A DNA stretch of 10,955 nucleotides from JAYUHK01 sp043767025. Lineage in GTDB: Bacteria > Bacteroidota > Bacteroidia > Chitinophagales > Saprospiraceae. The DNA lies in assembly GCA_043767025.1 (NCBI GenBank), contig JAYUHK010000066.1:1-10955 (forward strand), given 5' to 3'. Both the position numbers and the translations under genes were made by a program. Positions 1-7,592 of this stretch are shown piece after piece (the stretch's first letter is position 1; every line of letters starts with the position of its first letter). Below the pieces are notes generated by a model. That model saw only the letters and a program-made list of their open reading frames with translations, was not told the DNA's origin and did no database searches.

Positions 1-270
1 AGTTTTTAGTTTTTAATTTTGAGTCGTCATAAACTGTTGAAAATCAACGAATTATGTCGAATATTAAATGTCATCTATTTAGGTGTAAGTAATTAAAAAA
101 ATGAAAGCAATCACTTTTTTCATTCTACTTTCCGAGTTGGGTTAATTTTTTTAAGCTCATATTTCGCTTGGAATGAAAAAATACAATCAACAATGTTGTA
201 AAATTTGACAATAAAAATTTAAAATTTCGTCAAAAAATATTTTTAACTTTGAGGGACTAAATCAACCATT
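1..270. other. Non-coding AT-rich spacer at left edge
   Basis: No supported gene lies in these 270 bases; neither strand has a convincing coding stretch, and no gene enters from the left. The spacer holds a minimal hairpin (GTTGA-AAA-TCAAC, 36-48) without a T tract. It also holds a 6-bp inverted repeat, TTTGAC at 204-209 and GTCAAA at 229-234, separated by 19 bases, just upstream of the promoter box of the next gene. The spacer is very AT-rich, so short inverted repeats are expected by chance. I see no riboswitch or RNA gene. Confidence 0.6.
244..251 (+). promoter_or_regulatory. Bacteroidota -7 promoter box (TAACTTTG)
   Basis: TAACTTTG matches the Bacteroidota sigma-factor -7 consensus TAnnTTTG exactly and lies 19 bases upstream of the ATG at 271, so the leader would be very short. 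No clear TTG or TTTG -33 element is found 17-23 bases upstream, which lowers confidence. It would drive the PorV/PorQ-like gene and, by read-through, mqnB. Confidence 0.55.
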
Positions 271-1086
271 ATGAAACTTCTAATTCCTATTTTTATCGCC
301 CTTACATTGCCATTTTTGGGTTACTCACAAAATGGAATTTCAACCGTCGCGGGAGCCAGAGGCGCGGGAATGGCGAATGCCTCCGTCGCATTTACGGACA
401 TTCACAGCATTTTTAGCAACCAAGCTGGATTGGCATACTTAACGCAATTCGCAGCAGTCGCTACGGGAGAGCAAAGATTTTTGACCAACATAAAATCTCT
501 GGGAGCTGGAGTAGCACTTCCAACAAATTCGGGAACGCTTGGACTTACAGTACAATATTTTGGAAATACTGGATATTCTGAAAAAAAAGTTGGACTGGCG
601 TACGGGCGAAAACTCACAGAATCTTTGAGTCTCGGCGCGCAAATAGATTACCTGCAAACGACCATTCCCGAATATGCTAATAATAATGCTTTTTCTTTCG
701 AGTTGGGACTTCACTCGTCCGTGACCTCCAATTTTCGAGTGGCGGCTCATGTGTCGCACCCAATTCGGGTAAAAATTTCTGAAACTGAAAGCCTGCCGAC
801 TTTGTTGAAAGTGGGTTGCGTTTATTTGCCGAGCAAAAATATAACATTGAATGCAGAAATAGAAAAAGATATAGATAGAAAATTGGCTCTAAAAACTGGT
901 TTTGAGTACGGATTTTCGGAGTTGCTTTTCGTCCGCGCTGGTGTTCGTACCGAACCTGTGCAGTTGAGTTTTGGGGTGGGAGTCAAGATGAAAGGCGGTC
1001 TGACGGCGGATTTTGCGGCTTCTTATCACCCTATTTTGGGGGTTACTCCGTCGGTCGGCGTCGTATATTCAAAAATCAACAATTAG
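271..1086 (+). CDS. PorV/PorQ-like outer-membrane beta-barrel protein
   Basis: This is a 271-residue exported protein. Residues 1-20 form a signal peptide (MKLL start, hydrophobic core, cleavage around GYS-Q20). The mature start, with AGARGAGMANASVAF (27-41) followed by a SNQAGLAYL segment (49-57), is typical of the PorV/PorQ/FadL-like barrels of Bacteroidota. The rest alternates short glycine- and aromatic-rich strands, for example GLTVQYFG (91-98) and FGVGVKM (234-240), and ends with ADFAASYHPILG (246-257) and a final strand, as outer-membrane barrels do. PorV and PorQ act in type IX secretion, but many paralogues of this fold have no assigned role; this one resembles the short uncharacterised paralogues more than true PorV or PorQ. 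Its DNA looks richer in GC than the genes around it. It lies 9 bp upstream of mqnB, probably on one transcript. The family call is from recognition of motifs; a specific function is not claimed. Confidence 0.75.
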   Translation: MKLLIPIFIALTLPFLGYSQNGISTVAGARGAGMANASVAFTDIHSIFSNQAGLAYLTQFAAVATGEQRFLTNIKSLGAGVALPTNSGTLGLTVQYFGNTGYSEKKVGLAYGRKLTESLSLGAQIDYLQTTIPEYANNNAFSFELGLHSSVTSNFRVAAHVSHPIRVKISETESLPTLLKVGCVYLPSKNITLNAEIEKDIDRKLALKTGFEYGFSELLFVRAGVRTEPVQLSFGVGVKMKGGLTADFAASYHPILGVTPSVGVVYSKINN

Positions 1087-1095
1087 CATATTACG

Positions 1096-1773
1096 ATGAA
1101 TATTCTTATTTGCTCCGCTACGATTTTTGAAGTAGCACCGTTCAGAAAATATTTGGAAAATAATTTTCAAAATATTGACAATCAGTTATTTACAAATAAT
1201 AAATTAAACATATATCTCAAAATTACAGGGATAGGCATGACACTAACGGCGTATAATTTGGGCAAGTTTTTGTCAAAATATAAAATAGATGTTGCAATTA
1301 ATGTTGGTATTGCTGGTGCGATTGACCAAATTTTTAAGATTGGTGACATAGTAAATGTAGTATCCGAAGTGTTTGGAGATGTGGGCGTAGAAAATTCCGA
1401 CGGCAGTTTCTCAAGTATGCACGAGTTGGATTTGATACCAAAAAATGAATTTCCTTTCCGCAACGGAAAATTAGAAAACCCCGATAAGGACTTTTCTTCG
1501 TTCTTACCAAAAGCTAAAGGATTGACTATCAACAAAGTACATGGACAAAGTTCGTCCATCGCTGCTTTGCGGCACCGAACAGATGCGCAGATAGAAACGA
1601 TGGAGGGCGCAGCATTTTTTTATGTGTGTATGGTTGAAAAAATTTCTTTTTTGCAAATACGAGCCATTTCAAATTTTGTAGAACCCCGCAATCGTGACAA
1701 TTGGAATATTCCGTTGGCTATCACGAATCTGAACGAAGTTTTGACGGAGCTTATCGAAACTTTTGGTACTTAA
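1096..1773 (+). CDS. mqnB: Futalosine hydrolase
   Basis: This 225-residue cytoplasmic enzyme belongs to the nucleoside phosphorylase/MTA-SAH nucleosidase fold. MqnB cleaves futalosine to hypoxanthine and dehypoxanthine futalosine, a step of the futalosine route to menaquinone. Visible family marks are the N-terminal MNILICSATIFEVAPF strand with its glutamate at residue 12, the glycine-rich NVGIAGAI (69-76), KIGDIVNV (81-88), and the ribose-binding METMEGAAFF-type motif (ETMEGAAFF, 167-175; Met169 and Glu170). Near the C terminus, RAISNFVEPRNR (189-200) has Asn193 where MTA/SAH nucleosidases carry the catalytic Asp. From memory, ISN is usual in futalosine hydrolases, so this separates it from MTA/SAH nucleosidase. 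Length is normal. The start is 9 bp after the upstream stop, so the gene is probably cotranscribed with the outer-membrane protein gene. Its stop overlaps that of the convergent DUF3810 gene by 4 bp. Confidence 0.92.
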   Translation: MNILICSATIFEVAPFRKYLENNFQNIDNQLFTNNKLNIYLKITGIGMTLTAYNLGKFLSKYKIDVAINVGIAGAIDQIFKIGDIVNVVSEVFGDVGVENSDGSFSSMHELDLIPKNEFPFRNGKLENPDKDFSSFLPKAKGLTINKVHGQSSSIAALRHRTDAQIETMEGAAFFYVCMVEKISFLQIRAISNFVEPRNRDNWNIPLAITNLNEVLTELIETFGT

Positions 1774-2810
1774 TCGCGGCATTGCAGCCGTTCAAAACGA
1801 GCCAGCGCAATGACGGTAGAATAACTTTTTAGCCCTTCTTTTATGCCCTGACTTTTCAAAAAAGTATCATAAGTAAAGTCCCGAACTTCGGGAAACCAAT
1901 CTTTATAACCTATCATTTTAGCATTGATTTCGTCTAAATCTGCAATAATTTCAGGTGGTAATTTTTTTCTAAAAGCGCGATATTTTTCGGGTTCGTAAGA
2001 CTTGTATTGAGCCGCTACTTCTCTGTAATAATTTAGGGCTGCCGAATACTTAATATATTGATTATCAGAGTTTTGGGTAGCAGCATAGGCTATAAAATTG
2101 CAATCGCCTTCATTCGTAAAACCCAAGCCATGCGCAATTTCGTGCGCCAAAGTGTAGGGAATTTGAAGCGGGTGCAAACCACCGTCAATGTTACATTCGC
2201 CCGTGAAGGGAAAATAAATTCCGCTGGTACTAAAATGTAAGAGTATGCCTTTGGGCGACAAAATACGAACGGGTGGATTTCCGCCGTCGTACAAGCCCCA
2301 AGTCGTCATTTTTTGCGTCACGTCGCGCTTGATTAATTCTACATAATTATCTGGTATTGTGATATTGTTGAGCATAAACAATTTTATATTTACGACTTCA
2401 TTTTTTGCAAAATCAAGTTCATCGGAGAGTTCCGATATGTTCAATGGCATATTTTCTAACCCAATATTTTGGGCGAGCGGAAGCCTCAAATAATTAAAAC
2501 CCCAAAGAATTAGAAAGAAAAATAACAATCCAGCAATCAAATTTAGGAGAGATAAACTGGCTTGTAAAATGCTATTTTTTGAGAAGGTAAATTCTCTTAT
2601 TTTTCTAATAAATTTGAAATAAACTAAAAAAATAATTAATACGCAAGCTACTGAAAATGAGGTTATTGAGCCTAATTTGTCAAAAAAATACCTTATCCAA
2701 ATGAAAATACCACGAGAATAATACTCTTCTACCACATTTGGATAATTTTTTAGTATTTGTCTGATAATCAACGTATTAACACACAATATAATCCAAAACC
2801 ATTTTTTCAT
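1770..2810 (-). CDS. DUF3810 family membrane zinc metallopeptidase
   Basis: This 346-residue protein has three predicted N-terminal membrane segments (about residues 4-20, 48-68 and 84-106), then a soluble domain. That domain carries the zinc-protease motif AHEIAHGLGF (222-231): His223 and His227 would bind zinc and Glu224 would be the catalytic base. The following NEGDCNFIAY (233-242) matches in position the REDEANFxAY-type motif that I recall for DUF3810, so the third metal ligand is probably Glu234 or Asp236. The substrate is unknown; neutral zinc peptidase activity at the inner membrane, with the domain facing the periplasm, is inferred. The gene overlaps the upstream propeller gene by 4 bp (ATGA), so translation is probably coupled. 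Its last codons overlap the mqnB stop on the other strand. The DUF3810 call rests on the membrane-segment arrangement plus the HExxH neighbourhood. Confidence 0.85.
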   Translation of the reverse strand: MKKWFWIILCVNTLIIRQILKNYPNVVEEYYSRGIFIWIRYFFDKLGSITSFSVACVLIIFLVYFKFIRKIREFTFSKNSILQASLSLLNLIAGLLFFFLILWGFNYLRLPLAQNIGLENMPLNISELSDELDFAKNEVVNIKLFMLNNITIPDNYVELIKRDVTQKMTTWGLYDGGNPPVRILSPKGILLHFSTSGIYFPFTGECNIDGGLHPLQIPYTLAHEIAHGLGFTNEGDCNFIAYAATQNSDNQYIKYSAALNYYREVAAQYKSYEPEKYRAFRKKLPPEIIADLDEINAKMIGYKDWFPEVRDFTYDTFLKSQGIKEGLKSYSTVIALARFERLQCRD

Positions 2811-5707
2811 TCTACCAGAAGTTTTTTGCTTAATATTGTGTTTTCCTTCGTAACAAAAATTTCATATTTACCTTTCTGAATAAAATAATTACCTGTTTTT
2901 GATTTTAATAAATTTATATTTTTTTCTTTTTCCGTGCTGGACGAAGACAAATAATTCTCATATTTTTTTAATTGATCTGGCGAAATAGTTAGATTGTATT
3001 CTACGTAATTTATTCCTTTTGTGACATTTTTTTGTTGCGTTTGTAAAAGCAAGCCATTTTCTGTTTTAATTTTTAGTTCGACGACACCTTTTTCTTTACA
3101 AAAAATTGGAAATTTTGCGATAGGGTCTTTCGCATTTTCCCAAAAGTAGTCACTGTTTCCCCAGCTTTCGTCAAAGCTAACAGGTTGAATATCAAATATA
3201 TACAATTTAGAATTTAAAATTTCAGGGTTCAGCTTTTGTATTTCGGCGACGCTCGCAACATAAACAGAACGCCCGTGAGTACCTACTATAAGGTCGTTGG
3301 CTTTCCGATGAATTACCAAATCATGCACAGCAACCGCAGGTAAATTGTTGTTCATAGCCATAAAATTTTCTCCTTTATCGACCGAAATATACAAACCGTG
3401 GTCAGTTCCGACATACAAAATATCGGGATTTTTTGGGTCTTCTTTTACCACATTGATTGGTTCAATCGGTAAATTTGTACCAATCGCCTTCCAAGTTTCC
3501 CCAAAATTATCGGAAGAATACAGATATGGTTTAAAATTATCGTTTCGATAAGCGTTCAAAGCGCAATAAACTCGACCCAATTCGTGCGTACTCGCCTGAA
3601 TACGAGTTGCCCAAAGATTTTTTGGCAGATTATTTTGGATAAAATTCCAATTATTTCCGCCATCTTTTGTGACCGCCAAATTTCCGTCGTCTGTACCAAC
3701 ATATATGAGTCCGAATTTTTTTTCAGATTCTGATATAGTTGTGACAGTGCCAAAAGGAATATTTCCTTTTTTCCCACCGGTGGTTAAGTCTTCCGAAATT
3801 GCTTCCCAGTCATCTCCTTGATTAAAACTTCTAAAAAGTTTATTCGTTCCAAAATATAAAATATTTGAGTTGTGTGACGACAATAAAATAGGTGTTTGCC
3901 AGTTAAAACGAAGCGGTCGCTCACCCAAGTTGTGCTTGGGCATGATATTTTTTCGTGTTCCGTCTTTCAGATTTATTCTCGAATAATAACCAAATTGAGA
4001 ACCTGTATAAATTATTTGGTTATCTTTTGGGTCTATCTGTACTTGCATTCCGTCACCACCAGAAATAAACTGGTATGGATATTTTCCGATAGATTGCCAG
4101 CCCAACGACGGCGAATAACTGCTCGGACCTTTCCAAACTCCGTTGTCTTGAAGTCCTCCGTAAATGTTGTAAGGTTCAGCATTATCGACGTTCACGGCGT
4201 AAAATTGAGCGGTTGGAGGCGAGTTGCAGCGCAACCAACTTTCTCCTTCGTCGTAGCTGATATTGATGCCGCCGTCACTGCCATTGATAAGATGTTTTTC
4301 ATTTTTAGGGTTTATCCACAGTGCATGGTGGTCGCCGTGTATATTCTCGGAATTAGTGTTGATAAAAGTTTTTCCGCCGTCTGAACTTTTCAAAAGAGGA
4401 ACGGCAGAAATATATATTTTTTTAGGATTTTGTGACGAAATTCTAATTTGTGCAAAATAGTAACCGTAAGAGTAGTAAGTATCATCTAAAAATTGCTCGT
4501 TACATTTTTTCCAAGAAGCTCCGTCGTCCAAGCTACGCCAAATTTCTGCCCCAATAACCTCTGTATCAAATAATTGAGCGTTGGCATCTTCGAGATAATC
4601 TGCTAATGCGGAAGGCTTTATTTTATCCAATTTGACTAAATTAAAAATGGTATCAGCAGTATATTTTTTAGGAAAATTATTAATTTTTAAAAAACTAATA
4701 ATTTTGTTTTTTTCTAATTTTAAAAAATCTTCTTTTGTAATTTTACGAAATTCATTTTTATCTAAATTATCAATTTTCTTTTCTTTTATATTTTTTGGTC
4801 TGTGATTTTGATTATCAAGTGCAGCATAAATTACAGGTTTTCCGTCTATTACGACTCCTTGCAGCCCAATTCTACCCGTTCCGTCGCCTGTTGGAAATCC
4901 GCTTTGGGAGGTAGTCACCAAAGCCCAATTTTCGCCACCGTCTGTACTTTTCCAAATACCTGATTCCGTACCTGCTCCCGAAAAATTCCATGCGGAACGT
5001 TCTCGTTGCCATGAAGAAGCATACAAAATATTGCTATTGAGCGGGTCAATTATTAAATCTATTGCTCCACAAGAGTCACTTACAAATAAAGTTTTTTTCC
5101 AATTTTTTCCACCATCACTTGTTTTGTATATCCCACGTTCAGAATTGCGCGAGTATAAATGACCCAATGCAGCTATCCAAAGCGTATTTGTATCGCTTGG
5201 GTGCAAGATAATTCTTCCAATGTGCTGAGTTTCTTCCAATCCTTTGTGTTGCCAGTTTTTTCCTCCGTCAGAACTTTTATACACTCCCACACCCGAATAA
5301 GAGGAGCGACTCGAATTATTTTCGCCCGTGCCAATCCAAATTATATTCTGTTTCCAATTCACAGCAATATCGCCAATAGTCATCGCCAATTCATGGTCGA
5401 ACAGCGGCTCAAAAGTAGTTCCGTTGTTTTCAGTTTTCCACAATCCACCCGAAGCGTAAGCTACTAAAAAATGAGTTGGGTCAGTTTCATCTACGTCCAA
5501 ATCTACTACTCGTCCGCCCATGATAGTCGGTCCGACAGAACGAAAAGGTACATTATTGACCACCGAATTATTTTGAAGTTTCTGCCGCTGCCCCAACCCG
5601 TCTATTCTTTGTGACGCAGACGTAGGATTTATTCTTTCATTGGTCTGGGCATTTATTTTTAATGTATTTATTAAAATAAATACCAAAATTGTGACAAAAT
5701 ATTTCAT
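2807..5707 (-). CDS. Secreted Asp-box (BNR)/VPS10-like beta-propeller protein
   Basis: This 966-residue exported protein begins with a signal peptide (about 1-20, cleavage near NA-Q21). It contains about ten Asp-box (BNR) repeats: SSDGGKNW (145-152), TSDGGKNW (196-203), STDGGENW (254-261), SLDDGASW (392-399), SSDGGKTF (441-448), SYDEGESW (484-491), SFNQGDDW (627-634), TKDGGNNW (680-687), a variant SSDNFGETW (731-739) and SVDKGENF (775-782). These suggest two beta-propellers, as in sortilin/VPS10-like proteins. Other family marks are GPTIMGGRVVDL (59-70), GTGENNSSRSSYSG (126-139), GDHHALWINP (458-467) and YGGLQDNGVW (516-525). A lysine-rich helical insert (about 303-378) precedes the fourth box. 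The C terminus (about 835-966) looks like an immunoglobulin-like strand domain. Such proteins are often labelled glycosyl hydrolase or sialidase, but the usual sialidase catalytic arginine triad is not evident, so binding or an unknown hydrolase role is equally possible. It is the first gene of a two-gene operon with the DUF3810 peptidase. Confidence 0.85.
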   Translation of the reverse strand: MKYFVTILVFILINTLKINAQTNERINPTSASQRIDGLGQRQKLQNNSVVNNVPFRSVGPTIMGGRVVDLDVDETDPTHFLVAYASGGLWKTENNGTTFEPLFDHELAMTIGDIAVNWKQNIIWIGTGENNSSRSSYSGVGVYKSSDGGKNWQHKGLEETQHIGRIILHPSDTNTLWIAALGHLYSRNSERGIYKTSDGGKNWKKTLFVSDSCGAIDLIIDPLNSNILYASSWQRERSAWNFSGAGTESGIWKSTDGGENWALVTTSQSGFPTGDGTGRIGLQGVVIDGKPVIYAALDNQNHRPKNIKEKKIDNLDKNEFRKITKEDFLKLEKNKIISFLKINNFPKKYTADTIFNLVKLDKIKPSALADYLEDANAQLFDTEVIGAEIWRSLDDGASWKKCNEQFLDDTYYSYGYYFAQIRISSQNPKKIYISAVPLLKSSDGGKTFINTNSENIHGDHHALWINPKNEKHLINGSDGGINISYDEGESWLRCNSPPTAQFYAVNVDNAEPYNIYGGLQDNGVWKGPSSYSPSLGWQSIGKYPYQFISGGDGMQVQIDPKDNQIIYTGSQFGYYSRINLKDGTRKNIMPKHNLGERPLRFNWQTPILLSSHNSNILYFGTNKLFRSFNQGDDWEAISEDLTTGGKKGNIPFGTVTTISESEKKFGLIYVGTDDGNLAVTKDGGNNWNFIQNNLPKNLWATRIQASTHELGRVYCALNAYRNDNFKPYLYSSDNFGETWKAIGTNLPIEPINVVKEDPKNPDILYVGTDHGLYISVDKGENFMAMNNNLPAVAVHDLVIHRKANDLIVGTHGRSVYVASVAEIQKLNPEILNSKLYIFDIQPVSFDESWGNSDYFWENAKDPIAKFPIFCKEKGVVELKIKTENGLLLQTQQKNVTKGINYVEYNLTISPDQLKKYENYLSSSSTEKEKNINLLKSKTGNYFIQKGKYEIFVTKENTILSKKLLVE

Positions 5708-5827
5708 CTTTTGAGTAAATTTTATTGTTTATTGGTAAAGATATTAAAATTTTGTGTTAATATTGTGCGGAAAGACGTAATAAAATCCACTGCAATAGAA
5801 TCAATTTTTAACAAAAAATCGTCTAAA
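5708..5827. promoter_or_regulatory. Divergent promoter region
   Basis: These 120 bases separate the starts of the - strand propeller gene and the + strand thioesterase gene, so promoters in both directions should lie here. For the + strand, TTG at 5725-5727 is followed 19 bases later by AAATTTTG (5747-5754), one mismatch from TAnnTTTG; TAATATTG (5758-5765) is an alternative with one mismatch. For the - strand, the complement of 5736-5743 reads TATCTTTA, again one mismatch, 28 bases from the ATG at 5707. None is a perfect box, so the exact sites are uncertain. Confidence 0.4.
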
Positions 5828-6244
5828 ATGCTTACAACCAGTACGCAACTCCGTGTAAGATACGGCGAAACTGACCCTATGGGCTACCTATATTATGGCA
5901 ATTACGCGCAGTTTTTCGAGGTAGGGCGAGTAGAAATGATACGAAGTTTGGGCTTGAGTTACAAGGAAATGGAGGACGAATACGGTATTTTGATGCCCGT
6001 TATGAGTTTGCATATACGGTACATTCGCCCCGCGCTTTACGATGATTTGCTGACTATCGAAACGACTTTGCGCCAACTTCCCAACGATACAATTACTTTT
6101 TTTGTCGAAATTTTTAACGAAAAACGCAAACTAATATGTGGAGGAGAAGTAAAACTCTGTTTTATAGACCAAACCAGTAAGAAACGACTTTTAGCACCTA
6201 AATACTTGATAGATAGACTTTTAATTCATTTTTGTAATCCTTAA
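5828..6244 (+). CDS. YbgC/FadM-like acyl-CoA thioesterase (hotdog fold)
   Basis: This 138-residue cytoplasmic protein has the 4-hydroxybenzoyl-CoA thioesterase hotdog fold. Such enzymes hydrolyse acyl-CoA or acyl-ACP thioesters; the substrate here is not predictable. RVRYGETDPMGYLYYGNY (9-26) is the family motif, with Asp16 as the probable catalytic residue and the YYGNY segment opening the central helix, which continues as FFEVGRVEMIRSLG (29-42). SLHIRYIRPALYDDLL (60-75) is the conserved central strand. The frame stays open upstream to a TTG at 5711, adding 39 residues (MSKFYCLLVK at the start), but these match nothing in the family and lie in the divergent promoter region. The ATG at 5828 gives the normal family length and was chosen. 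The gene is 7 bp upstream of purB and probably cotranscribed with it; no functional link to purine synthesis is implied. Confidence 0.9.
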   Translation: MLTTSTQLRVRYGETDPMGYLYYGNYAQFFEVGRVEMIRSLGLSYKEMEDEYGILMPVMSLHIRYIRPALYDDLLTIETTLRQLPNDTITFFVEIFNEKRKLICGGEVKLCFIDQTSKKRLLAPKYLIDRLLIHFCNP

Positions 6245-6251
6245 CTTTTTT

Positions 6252-7583
6252 ATGCTTACTGCAATTTCTCCGATAGATGGAAGATACGCCGATAAGACTT
6301 CGGATTTTTCGGAATATTTTTCCGAATATGCACTAATAAAATATCGAATTTTTGTCGAAGTAGAATATTTTATTGCGTTAATAAATTTTAAAATTCCACA
6401 ACTTTGCGACATACCTAAAAATGCAATTTTTGAAATTAGGGGTATTTATCATCAGTTCAATCTGGCAGATGCAGAAGCTATAAAACGGATTGAAAAAACT
6501 ACCAACCACGATGTAAAAGCGGTAGAGTATTTTTTGAAAGAAAAATTTGAGTCGCTCGGACTCGGCAAGTGGAAAGAGTTGATACATTTTGGTCTTACTT
6601 CGCAGGATATAAACAATACCGCAATTCCGTACAGCCTCCGATTGGCTTTGGAGCGAGTTTATTATCCTCAAATTGTGACATTAATCAATGAGATAGAAAA
6701 AATGTCACAAAGTTGGAAAAATATTCCATTTTTAGCTCGCACTCATGGGCAACCCGCATCGCCGACAATGCTCGGCAAAGAGTTTTTAGTTTTTGTAGAG
6801 CGACTGAAAAAGCAACTTTTTACATTACAAAACATTTCAATCGAAGCTAAGTTCGGTGGTGCTACTGGTAATTTTAATGCACACCATATTACGTATCCAA
6901 ATTTTGATTGGAAAATTTTTTCTGACGATTTTGTGACAACTGTTTTGGGGCTGACAAGACAACAAACAACTACCCAAATCGAACATTATGACAATCTTGC
7001 AGCACTTTTTGACGCAGTAAAAAGAATCAATATTATTCTTATTGATTTTTGTCGCGATGTCTGGACTTATGTTATGTTAGATTGTTTCAAGCAAAAAACC
7101 GTTGCTGGAGAAATAGGCTCGTCCGCAATGCCGCACAAAGTAAATCCGATTGATTTTGAAAATGCAGAAGGAAATCTGGGCATAGGAAATGCAATTTTTT
7201 CGCATTTTAGTGACAAACTACCCATCTCAAGATTGCAGCGAGATTTGACAGATAGTACCGTTTTGAGAAATTTAGGCGTACCATTTTCCCATACTCTTAT
7301 TGCCCTCAAATCAATCATAAAAGGTTTGTCCAAATTAGAGTTAAATATGGATAAAATAAATATGGATTTAGCTAATAATCAAATGGTTATAGCTGAAGCT
7401 ATCCAGTCAATACTGCGAAGAGAAGGCATCGAAAATCCATACGAAATGCTCAAAGAATTGACTCGTGGAAAAGTAAAAGTAGCGCGCGAAGACATTATTA
7501 ATTTTATAAATAATTTACAAATTAGTGACAGCTTAAAACAAGAACTTATACGAATAGAACCACACAATTACGTTGGTATATAA
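6252..7583 (+). CDS. purB: Adenylosuccinate lyase
   Basis: This 443-residue cytoplasmic homotetrameric enzyme of the fumarase/aspartase superfamily removes fumarate from SAICAR and from adenylosuccinate, in the de novo purine and AMP pathways. It belongs to the E. coli-like subgroup, opening with LTAISPIDGRY (2-12). Seen in order: TTNHDVKAVEYFL (83-95), HFGLTSQDINN (112-122), ARTHGQPASPT (162-172) with His165 as a probable catalytic residue, and the superfamily signature GSSAMPHKVNPIDFENAEG (289-307) on the flexible loop with its catalytic serine (Ser290 or Ser291). Length agrees with the family (E. coli about 456). All key residues I can check are present and the frame is intact. It follows the thioesterase gene by 7 bp and is probably read from the same promoter. 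It ends 9 bp before the stop of the convergent large gene; no hairpin terminator fits in the gap. Confidence 0.97.
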   Translation: MLTAISPIDGRYADKTSDFSEYFSEYALIKYRIFVEVEYFIALINFKIPQLCDIPKNAIFEIRGIYHQFNLADAEAIKRIEKTTNHDVKAVEYFLKEKFESLGLGKWKELIHFGLTSQDINNTAIPYSLRLALERVYYPQIVTLINEIEKMSQSWKNIPFLARTHGQPASPTMLGKEFLVFVERLKKQLFTLQNISIEAKFGGATGNFNAHHITYPNFDWKIFSDDFVTTVLGLTRQQTTTQIEHYDNLAALFDAVKRINIILIDFCRDVWTYVMLDCFKQKTVAGEIGSSAMPHKVNPIDFENAEGNLGIGNAIFSHFSDKLPISRLQRDLTDSTVLRNLGVPFSHTLIALKSIIKGLSKLELNMDKINMDLANNQMVIAEAIQSILRREGIENPYEMLKELTRGKVKVAREDIINFINNLQISDSLKQELIRIEPHNYVGI

Positions 7584-7592
7584 TTGATTATT

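Noticed and set aside
36..48. GTTGA-AAA-TCAAC hairpin as a terminator of a gene left of the window
   Set aside because: The stem is 5 AT-rich base pairs with no T tract, and no upstream gene end is visible.
1777..1790. CGGC-ATTGCA-GCCG hairpin just after the mqnB stop as a terminator
   Set aside because: The stem is only 4 bp and no T tract follows; the bases also code for the C terminus of the DUF3810 protein.
3896..4384. 162-codon open frame on the + strand inside the propeller gene
   Set aside because: It lies wholly antisense to a well-supported gene and its translation resembles no protein family I recognise.
4573..4801. Lysine-rich insert (residues about 303-378) in the propeller protein as a possible novel inserted domain
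   Set aside because: From memory the related Bacteroidota proteins carry a similar KEDFL...KYTA...KIKPSALADYLEDAN segment here, so it appears to belong to the family.
5711..5827. 39-residue N-terminal extension of the thioesterase from a TTG start
   Set aside because: It lies in the divergent promoter region and does not resemble the family; the ATG at 5828 gives the standard length.
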